Shown here: in pieces, positions 6,626 through 12,019 of the stretch
Layout of the letters: the number at the start of each line of letters is the position of its first letter
Position numbering within the stretch: the stretch's first letter is position 1
Assembly (NCBI GenBank): GCA_003131945.1
Contig: PKWD01000068.1
Coordinates: forward strand, 9,061-21,744
Length of the DNA stretch: 12,684 nucleotides
Source: Acidimicrobiaceae bacterium
Lineage (GTDB): Bacteria > Actinomycetota > Acidimicrobiia > Acidimicrobiales > UBA8190
Direction of reading: 5' to 3'
Made by a program: the position numbers and the translations under genes
The notes under the pieces: model-generated
The model's database searches: none
What the model saw: only the letters and a program-made list of their open reading frames with translations
Told to the model about the DNA's origin: nothing

Positions 6626-8575
6626 TCACCGCGGCGCGGGCCGCTCGACCTGCTCGTCCTGGCCGTTTTCGTCCCGGGCCTCCGGTTCACGCTCGGCTTC
6701 GGCCCGATGGATCGGCATGGGGACCCGGGCCACCACGACATCGGGTCGGCGGCGAAGCTCGGAGGCGAGCGCCAGATCGATCTGATTGTGGAGCAACCGG
6801 TAGCGCAGACGGTCGGGTATGACCACCGGTATGAGGACCACCACCTGGCGGTCGTCCTCGGCACGCAGCTCATCGACGAGCTTGACGATGGGTTGGACGA
6901 TCGATGCATAGTCGGTGTGCAGGACCCGCAGCTCCACCCCGGGGTTCCATTCCCGCCAGTCACCTTTGACGTTCGCCTCGGGGAGACCGGACGACTCTCC
7001 GTCCAGAACGACCGTCACGGCGATGACGTCCTCGCCCAGAGAGATGGCTTCGGACAGGGCGTGCTGGGTCAACCGCGACACGTTGGTCACCGGCACCACC
7101 ACCACCGTGCGCTTGCGTTCGGGGAGCGACGGAATGACACCGATGGCCAGCTCCTCTCGGGCGCGGCCGTAATAGGTCTCGACCCGATTGAACAGCACGA
7201 TGAACAGGGGAACAGCCACCACGACCACCCAGGCGCCATCGACGAACTTGGTCAGGAGGAAGATGATGGTGGCGCTGGCCGTGACGACGGCCCCGATGCC
7301 GTTGATCGTGGCCCGTCGCACCCACATCCGTTCCCTCGTCCGCCGCCAATGGATCACGAGACCGGCTTGAGCCATGGTGAAGCCGGTGAACACGCCGATG
7401 GCGAACAGGGGGATCAACGTGTTGGTGTTGCCGTTCACCACCACCAGCAGCACTCCGGAGAACATGGCCAGCGCCCACACCCCGTTGCCGAAGACGAGCC
7501 GGTCGTCGCGCACCCCGAAGAGGTGCGGCAGGTAGTTGTCCCTCGACAGCAGGCTCGTCAGCACGGGCAGGCCCCCGAAGGAGGTATTGGCGGCCAGTGC
7601 CAGGACCAGTGTGATGGTGAGCGACACGATGTAATAGGCCCAGTGTCGGCCGACCGCCTCCCCCATGATCTGGCTCAGGGCGGTCTGGTTCGTCCTCGGC
7701 TGGACATGGAACCTCTGGGCCAGCACCGCCAGCCCCACCAGCATGGTGGCCAGGATCACGCCCAGCAGGAGCTCGGTTCGCTTGGCTCGCACCACCCGCG
7801 GCTCCTTGAACAGAGGAACGCCGTTGGCGATGGCCTCCACGCCGGTCAGGGCGCTGCACCCGGCCGAGAACGCCTTCAGGACGAGGAACACGCTGACCGT
7901 CTCCGCCGCGTGGGTCGGTACCAGGGACTGACCGGTGGGGGCCATGGCGAGGCCGAGAGGGTGGATCAGGCCGACGCCGATGATGGCCAACAGCCCGACG
8001 ATGAACACGAAGGTAGGGACGAGAAAAGCGCGGGCGCTCTCGCCCAGGCCGCGCAGGTTGAGGGCGGTGATGACGAGGAGGATCGCCAGGCATATCTCGA
8101 CCGTGTAATGGGTGGTGGACGGAAAGGCGGAGGTGAACGCCCCCACTCCGGCGGCGATGGACACCGCCACCGTCAGCGTGTAGTCCACGATGAGCGCGGC
8201 ACCGGCCAGCTTGCTCGCCTGGGGGCCGAAGTTGTCGCGGGTCACGGCGTAGGCACCGCCGCCGTGCGGGTAGGCGTCGATGACCTGGCGGTAGGAGATC
8301 ACCAGGACGACCAGGAGGACGACGATGGCGATGGTGATGGGCAGGATCAGGTGCAGCGCGGTCGCTCCCGCCGCGGCCAGGACGATCAGGATCGCCTCGG
8401 GCCCGTAGGCCACCGAGGTGAGTGCGTCGAGCGAGAGAGCGGACAGGCCTTCGACCGGCGTGATCTCCTCGCTCGACGCCTCTTTCCTCGACAGAGCGGG
8501 TCCGATGAGAGCTCGGCCGATCGTGCGGAGGCCGCCCATCGACCGGATCCGCTGCGGAAGCAGGGCGCGTCGCAC
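6626..8575 (-). CDS. kimA: KimA-type APC-family potassium importer
   Basis: A 649-residue inner-membrane transporter: about 12 hydrophobic segments, then a cytosolic C-terminal domain and a hydrophilic tail. It matches remembered Bacillus subtilis KimA (YdaO) in LSLDALTSVAYGPEAILIVL (KimA D36 and Y43 correspond to D50 and Y57 here), VDYTLTVAVSIAAG (the second ion-site Asp) and KAFSAGCSALTGVEAIANG (site Thr). KimA imports K+ with protons and is inhibited by c-di-AMP in Firmicutes. The cytosolic part (TVVVVPVTNVS, then VIAVTVVLD) resembles the KimA dimerisation domain. GTG 8575 is the longest start, with TAGAGT nine bases upstream as a possible leaderless -10; ATG 8539 (MGGLRTIGRAL) matches KimA length better. 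No ydaO riboswitch consensus was recognised upstream. Confidence 0.87.
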   Translation of the reverse strand: MRRALLPQRIRSMGGLRTIGRALIGPALSRKEASSEEITPVEGLSALSLDALTSVAYGPEAILIVLAAAGATALHLILPITIAIVVLLVVLVISYRQVIDAYPHGGGAYAVTRDNFGPQASKLAGAALIVDYTLTVAVSIAAGVGAFTSAFPSTTHYTVEICLAILLVITALNLRGLGESARAFLVPTFVFIVGLLAIIGVGLIHPLGLAMAPTGQSLVPTHAAETVSVFLVLKAFSAGCSALTGVEAIANGVPLFKEPRVVRAKRTELLLGVILATMLVGLAVLAQRFHVQPRTNQTALSQIMGEAVGRHWAYYIVSLTITLVLALAANTSFGGLPVLTSLLSRDNYLPHLFGVRDDRLVFGNGVWALAMFSGVLLVVVNGNTNTLIPLFAIGVFTGFTMAQAGLVIHWRRTRERMWVRRATINGIGAVVTASATIIFLLTKFVDGAWVVVVAVPLFIVLFNRVETYYGRAREELAIGVIPSLPERKRTVVVVPVTNVSRLTQHALSEAISLGEDVIAVTVVLDGESSGLPEANVKGDWREWNPGVELRVLHTDYASIVQPIVKLVDELRAEDDRQVVVLIPVVIPDRLRYRLLHNQIDLALASELRRRPDVVVARVPMPIHRAEAEREPEARDENGQDEQVERPAPR

Positions 8576-8643
8576 TGGAGCGGAACTCTAATGGTGCTCG
8601 ATCAGTTTGTTCGGCAGGCTGACCAACGCCATGACCGGCCCGG

Positions 8644-8664
8644 CCGACGCCACCGCGGCGTCGG
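8644..8664 (-). terminator. Perfect 8-bp GC-rich hairpin after the Rho_N-type gene
   Basis: CCGACGCC (8644-8651) and GGCGTCGG (8657-8664) pair perfectly around five bases. It sits 44 bases past the stop of the minus-strand Rho_N-type gene and ahead of the KimA-type gene in the same direction. It could end or attenuate read-through into that gene. No U-tract follows, so the terminator call is weak; a bound protein site is possible. Confidence 0.35.
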
Positions 8665-8707
8665 ACAGGCCGCTGACAGATGGCGATGGTGGACGGGCTT
8701 GGATGGC

Positions 8708-9034
8708 TCAGCGATCGACGGCCCGCTCCAAGTCCGCTTTCGACATGCGGGAACGGCCCTTGATCCCGCGCCGCCGGGCCTCGTCGTAGAGCTGATCGCC
8801 GGTGCGGCCGCCGGGTCCGCCGTGGGACCGCAGACCGCCACGGCGCCCCGTGGAGATATCGGTGACCGACGTACGGCTCGACTCCTTTGACTCTCGGGCC
8901 CGGGCGCGTTCCTTGTTCACCGTTCGGGCGGCGATCTCCTCGGCCAGATCTTCGGAGTCACCCCGGTCCACAAGACCTTCCTTGAGGTGATCGTATTGAC
9001 GCTCACGTTTGGCGCTCCATGCGTCTCGAGGCAC
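8708..9034 (-). CDS. Small basic protein with C-terminal Rho_N/SAP-like domain (often annotated plasmid stabilization protein)
   Basis: A 108-residue, strongly charged protein starting MPRDAWSAKRERQYDHLKEG. I recognise a widespread bacterial family with the order WSxKRERQYDH, then AEEIAARTVNKERARA, then GRRGGLRSHGGPGGRT, then DQLYDEARRRGIKGRSRMSK. The C-terminal 35 residues resemble the Rho termination factor N-terminal / SAP-like helical domain and may bind nucleic acid. Databases often label it plasmid stabilization protein, but its function is not established. GTG 9034 is chosen because homologs begin MPR and AGGAG lies just upstream (9037-9041). The open frame extends far beyond 9034 only by running antisense through the YihY gene. 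Divergent from YihY; a possible sigma-B-like -10 (GGGTAG, minus strand) is at 9066-9071. Confidence 0.85.
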   Translation of the reverse strand: MPRDAWSAKRERQYDHLKEGLVDRGDSEDLAEEIAARTVNKERARARESKESSRTSVTDISTGRRGGLRSHGGPGGRTGDQLYDEARRRGIKGRSRMSKADLERAVDR

Positions 9035-9181
9035 TGCTCCTGATCTCGGTGGGGTGGCCTGATAACTACCCGTCCGAGGGTCCCGGGCACCATCGAGGAC
9101 CCGAGACACCGACGGGGCGGCGGACGGTAGGCCGGGTCGCCGCCGGCATCGCCCGCCCCCACTTGGGGTAGAACGTGCAGC

Positions 9182-10213
9182 GTGAACGCCATGCAGAAGG
9201 TCGTCCATCGCGTCGATGCGATACAGCAACGACACGCGCTGTCCTCTTTCATATTCGGGGTGATCAAGAAATTCGGGGATGACTCCGCCGGCAGCCTGGC
9301 CGCTCTGATCGCCTACTACGGCTTCTTGTCGATCTTTCCCCTCTTGCTCGTCCTGACCACCCTTCTCGGTCTTTTCTTCGCCCACGATCAGGCGTTGCAG
9401 GCTCGGATCATCCATTCCGCGGTGGGGCAGTTCCCCATCGTCGGCCAACAGCTCTCGGGCAAGAACGGTGTTCGTTCTCTGCACTCCGGTAGCGTGGTCG
9501 GGCTCATCGTCGGATTGCTCGTTCTGGTGTGGGGATCTTTCGGCGTGAGCCAGGCCGCTCAGCGGGCCATGGCCGAGGTGTGGGACGTGCCCGTGGTGAG
9601 CCGGCCCCGGTTTCTGCCCCGTCTCGGGCGCAGTGTGGCGTTCGTGGCCCTCCTCGGGGTCGACGTGGTGCTCACGACCTTCCTGGCCGGGCTCGTCACC
9701 ATCGGCCATGGTGCGGTCTGGTTCCAGGTCCTGGCCGGTCTCATCGGCTTGGCCGTCAACATCGCCCTCTACGCGGCGGGCTTCAGGATCCTCACCCCCA
9801 ACGCCGTCGCCACCGAGCTCCTGGTTCCGGGCGCCGTCCTCGGTGGCATCGGGTGGACGGTCCTGCAGTATGCGGGGACCCTGCTTGTCGGCCACACGCT
9901 CAGGCATGCCAGCCAGACCTATGGTTTTTTCGGCGGCGTTCTCGGCCTTATCTCGTTTCTCTACCTGGCCGCCGAGCTCGCCGTCTACGCCGCTGAGATG
10001 AACGTTGTCCGAGCCCGGCACCTCTACCCGCGGAGCATGGCGCCGCCTCCTTTGACCGCTGCCGACGAAGCCGTCCTGAGCGCCGAAGCCCCGGAGGGCG
10101 AGCGCCGCCCGGGACAGCGGGTGCCGGTCGAATTCGACTCGACCGAATCCGGTGTCTCGTCGACCGATTCCGGCGGGGTGAGTACTCAAGGTGACCGGAC
10201 GGCCTACCCGTGA
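9182..10213 (+). CDS. YihY/virulence factor BrkB family membrane protein
   Basis: A 343-residue polytopic membrane protein. The N-terminal family signature appears as DDSAGSLAALIAYYGFLSIF followed by PLLLVLTTLLG (about residues 32-62). Further hydrophobic segments cover about 104-122, 156-180, 184-206, 213-235 and 250-275, giving the usual six-segment topology with an extra hydrophilic tail of about 65 residues rich in Ser, Glu and Thr. Members were once called ribonuclease BN, an assignment since corrected; the molecular function is unknown. GTG 9182 is used, with ATG 9191 as alternative. TAGAAC lies seven bases before the GTG and no Shine-Dalgarno is evident, consistent with leaderless expression. 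The last 10 bases overlap the end of the convergent iron-permease-like gene. Confidence 0.9.
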   Translation: MNAMQKVVHRVDAIQQRHALSSFIFGVIKKFGDDSAGSLAALIAYYGFLSIFPLLLVLTTLLGLFFAHDQALQARIIHSAVGQFPIVGQQLSGKNGVRSLHSGSVVGLIVGLLVLVWGSFGVSQAAQRAMAEVWDVPVVSRPRFLPRLGRSVAFVALLGVDVVLTTFLAGLVTIGHGAVWFQVLAGLIGLAVNIALYAAGFRILTPNAVATELLVPGAVLGGIGWTVLQYAGTLLVGHTLRHASQTYGFFGGVLGLISFLYLAAELAVYAAEMNVVRARHLYPRSMAPPPLTAADEAVLSAEAPEGERRPGQRVPVEFDSTESGVSSTDSGGVSTQGDRTAYP

Positions 10214-10626
10214 CCACCTTCGTCATCACCGAGGGACGAGTTCTCCTCAGCCATGGCCTCGTCGTGGTGACCTCGCTGGTCTTCCACGACATCTCGTAGG
10301 ACGGCGTCGGGAGCTTCCTCGAGCATCATGAGCCGCGCCTGCGCACCAGGCAGAGCGCGAAGAAGCTCGTCGAGCTTGCGTTGGCTGGCAGCCTGCTCGC
10401 GACCCTGGGTGTGTTGAATGACGAAGACCATGACGAGTGTGACCGACGACATACCGACTTCACTGCCGATCACCCAACCGGACGGAAAGCCGGGGATCGC
10501 TCCCACAACCAGGAGGACGACGAGAAGACAGATGACGACGACCGAGGCGCACGGTTGGGAACTGTGGTGGTCGATCCGGTAGAGAACCCGACTCGTCGGC
10601 GGAAGCTGATCAGTGCGGCGCGCCAT
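10204..10626 (-). CDS. Low-affinity iron permease-like (Iron_permease family) small membrane protein
   Basis: A 140-residue protein with two hydrophobic segments: VVVICLLVVLLVVGAIPGF and, after PSGWVIGSE, SSVTLVMVFVI. The signature MVFVIQHTQGREQAASQRKL followed by DELLRALPGA is that of the PF04120 low-affinity iron permease group. The C-terminus is acidic and His-containing (EDQRGHHDEAMAEENSS). Iron transport is the family label, but evidence for these short actinobacterial members is thin. ATG 10626 is chosen because GGAG at 10636-10639 is suitably placed; ATG 10659, preceded by GAGG, would add 11 residues. It follows the DUF6458-like gene on the same strand, separated by a structured gap, and its 3' end overlaps the YihY gene by 10 bases. 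Confidence 0.82.
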   Translation of the reverse strand: MARRTDQLPPTSRVLYRIDHHSSQPCASVVVICLLVVLLVVGAIPGFPSGWVIGSEVGMSSVTLVMVFVIQHTQGREQAASQRKLDELLRALPGAQARLMMLEEAPDAVLRDVVEDQRGHHDEAMAEENSSLGDDEGGHG

Positions 10627-10706
10627 GGGGCGGTTCTCCATATCTCGATGCCGTGCCATACGACCTCATCGGTGCGCTCGTGCTGCTCGATTCGGGATCA
10701 CAACGC

Positions 10707-10771
10707 AGACATCGCCCGGCCCCATCGGCCACCAGGAGAGTCGTGGTCGATGGGGCAAGCGGGCGATGTCT
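10707..10771 (+). repeat. Long interrupted stem-loop (12 bp + 13 bp, 10-base loop)
   Basis: Outer arms AGACATCGCCCG (10707-10718) and CGGGCGATGTCT (10760-10771) are perfect complements. Inner arms CCCCATCGGCCAC (10720-10732) and GTGGTCGATGGGG (10743-10755) pair in 13 of 13 positions if one G-U is allowed. The internal loop is G against CAAG and the apical loop is CAGGAGAGTC. On the minus strand the G-U becomes an A-C mismatch. There is no U-tract on either side. It is too long and interrupted for a usual intrinsic terminator and lacks attC core sites. Confidence 0.75.
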
Positions 10772-10856
10772 CCAGCGGGTCCTCTTCCAGCAAGATCGGT
10801 TATGGATCCGCTCAGGGTTCGTTCCCTCGGAGAAAACGACGACGGGCGGGACCCGT
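10707..10856 (+). ncRNA. Candidate structured non-coding RNA with four consecutive hairpins
   Basis: The gap between the iron-permease-like and DUF6458-like genes holds no credible gene but four stem-loops: 10707-10771 (long, above); AGCGGGTCC (10774-10782) with GGATCCGCT (10804-10812), with an inner TCTT/AAGA stem (10783-10786/10792-10795); AGGG/CCCT at 10814-10827 with a TTCGTT loop; ACGGG/CCCGT at 10842-10856. The second stem, like the first, has one G-U in the plus-strand RNA that would be A-C on the minus strand. This favours a plus-strand transcript. No promoter or terminator was identified and I recognise no known RNA family. It could alternatively be a DNA-level repeat. Confidence 0.35.
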
Positions 10857-10889
10857 GTCCACCGGGGAACGGAGCACGACAGAGCGGGT

Positions 10890-11143
10890 CTACTGGTAGC
10901 TGTCCTCCCGACGAACGACATTTCCGTTGCCGTCGTCGATCAACGTGTTGTGCCGGCGTATGCCGCCGGAGCCGAGGCCGAAGAAAGCCGGCGACGCAAT
11001 GGCGCCCACCACTCCGACAATCATGAGGATGACCCCCACGGTGTTGAGGTTCACACCGTGCTGATTGGGGCTGGCGGTGATAGCGAAGTCGAGAATCGCC
11101 CGACCGCAAACACCATGAGGCTGGTAACGAGGCCACTGGCCAC
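10890..11143 (-). pseudogene. DUF6458-like small membrane protein, interrupted by a one-base frameshift
   Basis: The protein would have about 84 residues. GTG 11143 has GGAGGA at 11149-11154 five bases upstream and opens VASGLVTSLMVFAVG in one frame. The rest continues in another frame as ILDFAITASPNQHGVNLNTV, then GVILMIVGVVG, ending in RRHNTLIDDG and REDSYQ before TAG 10890-10892. The join behaves as one missing base at about 11097-11102 (expected VGAILDFAI). This is the arrangement of actinobacterial DUF6458 proteins: two membrane segments and a short polar, Arg/Asp-rich tail. Function unknown. A sigma-B-like promoter lies about 50 bases upstream on the same strand. The good ribosome binding site and intact remainder make a sequencing error or a very recent mutation more likely than long decay. 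Confidence 0.72.
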
Positions 11144-11195
11144 AAGAATCCTCCGTCACATCGTCTTCATTGGCCCCACCGGGGGACACCGTTTT

Positions 11196-11222
11196 CTACC
11201 CGGCGCCCTGAACTCCCAAACC
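11196..11222 (-). promoter_or_regulatory. Sigma-B/sigma-F-like promoter for the DUF6458-like gene
   Basis: On the minus strand GGTTT (11222-11218) is followed after 16 bases by GGGTAG (11201-11196). The known consensus for SigB/SigF-type stress factors is GTTT or GNNTT, 14-16 bases, then GGGTAT/GGGWAW. The match is close, with G in the last position. The predicted 5' leader to GTG 11143 is about 45 bases. Confidence 0.55.
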
Positions 11223-11226
11223 CACC

Positions 11227-11245
11227 CTGGACGTGCACGGTCCAG
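11227..11245. other. 6-bp inverted repeat between the divergent stress promoters
   Basis: CTGGAC (11227-11232) and GTCCAG (11240-11245) flank a seven-base spacer containing the palindrome GTGCAC. It lies just upstream of the minus-strand promoter and between the two divergent promoters, so it could be a regulator site. The rest of the 280-base gap (11144-11423) holds no credible gene. Confidence 0.3.
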
Positions 11246-11333
11246 CAGAGCTCGAACCAATGAGTCGGCGTCGTGCCATCTTGGGCCTTCTCACTGCTCG
11301 ATGGGAGCGGGAGCGATCTGCACGGCACGCCAC

Positions 11334-11359
11334 GGTTTCAGCCGCCAGGAAGTGGGTAA
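11334..11359 (+). promoter_or_regulatory. Sigma-B/sigma-F-like promoter for the hydrophobic-protein gene
   Basis: GGTTT (11334-11338) and GGGTAA (11354-11359) are separated by 15 bases. This is a full match to the GTTT-N13-16-GGGWAW pattern of general-stress sigma factors. Transcription would begin near 11366-11369, about 55 bases before ATG 11424, and probably covers the following small gene too. Confidence 0.65.
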
Positions 11360-11423
11360 GAGCACGACCGAACGAACACTCCTGGCGAACAAATTGAACG
11401 GACACATTGAAGGAGACAAGACA

Positions 11424-11594
11424 ATGGGCCTCATCATTCTGGTGCTTCTACTGGCGTTGCTCCTTGGTGGCCTCGGCTTCGCATCCCACATCTTTTGGAT
11501 CATTGCCGCCGTCGTGTTCATCGCCTGGCTGGTCGGCTTCGGGGTCGCCCGTGGCGAGGGGTCCGGCGGACGGGCCCGCTGGTACCGGTGGTAA
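11424..11594 (+). CDS. Small hydrophobic membrane protein (56 aa)
   Basis: The protein begins MGLIILVLLLALLLGGLGFA, continues through a second hydrophobic stretch (IFWIIAAVVFIAWLVGF) and ends in a basic Gly-rich tail, GGRARWYRW. This is the pattern of the short actinobacterial proteins usually labelled hydrophobic protein, with two membrane helices and a conserved aromatic/arginine C-terminus. Function is unknown. ATG 11424 is clear: AAGGAG at 11410-11415 is eight bases upstream. The open frame extends a long way upstream but codes for nothing recognisable there. A sigma-B-like promoter precedes it, and the 105-aa protein gene follows after 78 bases on the same strand, so the two probably share a transcript. 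Confidence 0.85.
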   Translation: MGLIILVLLLALLLGGLGFASHIFWIIAAVVFIAWLVGFGVARGEGSGGRARWYRW

Positions 11595-11606
11595 ATGCCG
11601 CCGACG

Positions 11607-11627
11607 ATCGCCATACCGCCGGGCGAT
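11607..11627 (+). other. 6-bp hairpin in the leader of the 105-aa protein gene
   Basis: ATCGCC (11607-11612) pairs with GGCGAT (11622-11627) around nine bases. It lies 13 bases after the hydrophobic-protein stop. It may protect the upstream mRNA or partly terminate it. There is no U-run, so this is a weak call. Confidence 0.3.
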
Positions 11628-11672
11628 TGAGGGTCGGCCGTCGTTCAGATCACCGATCGGGAGGTAGCAAAG

Positions 11673-11990
11673 ATGCGGAACGTGTGGAAAGGCCTCGTCG
11701 TCGGCGGTCTGACCGGCGTGGTGGCCGGGGTGGCTCTCGATTCTCTGTCTCGTGTAGCCACGAAGGCGGGCGACGTCGGCGATCAGGTGCGCGAGCACGC
11801 GCCTGACGCCGGACGCTTGTTGCAGTCCGTCGCCGAAAAGGCGGGCGGGTGGCTCCATAACGCCGACGTGCCCGAACATGTGAGGACCGTCGCTCAGAAG
11901 GTCAAGGACTCAGACGCCGCCAATCGGGTGACCGATGCCAGCCATGACATCGTGTCAGCCACCAAGGAAGCGACTTCCCGCCACAGGTGA
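11673..11990 (+). CDS. Small conserved protein of unknown function, YtxH-like in layout
   Basis: A 105-residue protein starting MRNVWKGLVVGGLTGVVAGV: one short Gly-rich hydrophobic segment at about residues 5-25, then mostly amphipathic helices with alternating charge (DVGDQVREHAPDAGRLLQSV, then EKAGGWLHNADVPEHVRTVA, then KVKDSDAANRVTDASHDIVS). The layout, one membrane or membrane-touching helix followed by a long charged helical tail, resembles YtxH and apolipoprotein-like stress proteins, but I do not recognise a defined family. GGGAGG at 11659-11664 is eight bases before ATG 11673. It is probably transcribed with the upstream hydrophobic-protein gene from the sigma-B-like promoter. It converges on the PP2C phosphatase gene with a 29-base gap. 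Confidence 0.82.
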   Translation: MRNVWKGLVVGGLTGVVAGVALDSLSRVATKAGDVGDQVREHAPDAGRLLQSVAEKAGGWLHNADVPEHVRTVAQKVKDSDAANRVTDASHDIVSATKEATSRHR

Positions 11991-11998
11991 AGGATCGC

Positions 11999-12016
11999 CC
12001 CCGATGCCTGCCGGGG
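11999..12016. terminator. Possible bidirectional hairpin between convergent genes
   Basis: CCCCG (11999-12003) and CGGGG (12012-12016) pair around eight bases in the 29-base gap between two converging genes. The position suits a shared terminator, but the stem is short and lacks flanking T-runs. Confidence 0.3.
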
Positions 12017-12019
12017 CCT

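Noticed and set aside
8576..8707. ydaO c-di-AMP riboswitch upstream of the KimA-type gene
   Set aside because: None of the conserved riboswitch core was recognised and the gap is short; only a simple 8-bp hairpin is present.
6707..8890. Plus-strand open frame of about 727 codons opposite the KimA-type gene
   Set aside because: Low-complexity His/Gln/Asp/Gly composition and exact antisense to a recognised transporter; a shadow frame.
9160..9175. GGGTAG before YihY as a sigma-B-type -10
   Set aside because: No GTTT or GNNTT element was found 14-16 bases upstream, so the match is half a promoter only.
9035..10189. Extension of the Rho_N-type protein upstream through the YihY gene
   Set aside because: The extension is antisense to YihY and lacks homology; homologs begin MPR, matching GTG 9034.
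10707..10771. Integron attC recombination site
   Set aside because: The GTTRRRY and RYYYAAC core sites are absent at the ends and no integrase or cassette array is present.
10812..10832. GGGTTCGTTCCC resembling a tRNA T-arm
   Set aside because: The five-base T stem does not pair properly and no acceptor, D or anticodon arm was found around it.
10653..11423. Long N-terminal extension of the hydrophobic protein
   Set aside because: The upstream part crosses the structured gap and the DUF6458-like gene and is not protein-like; ATG 11424 has a clear ribosome binding site.
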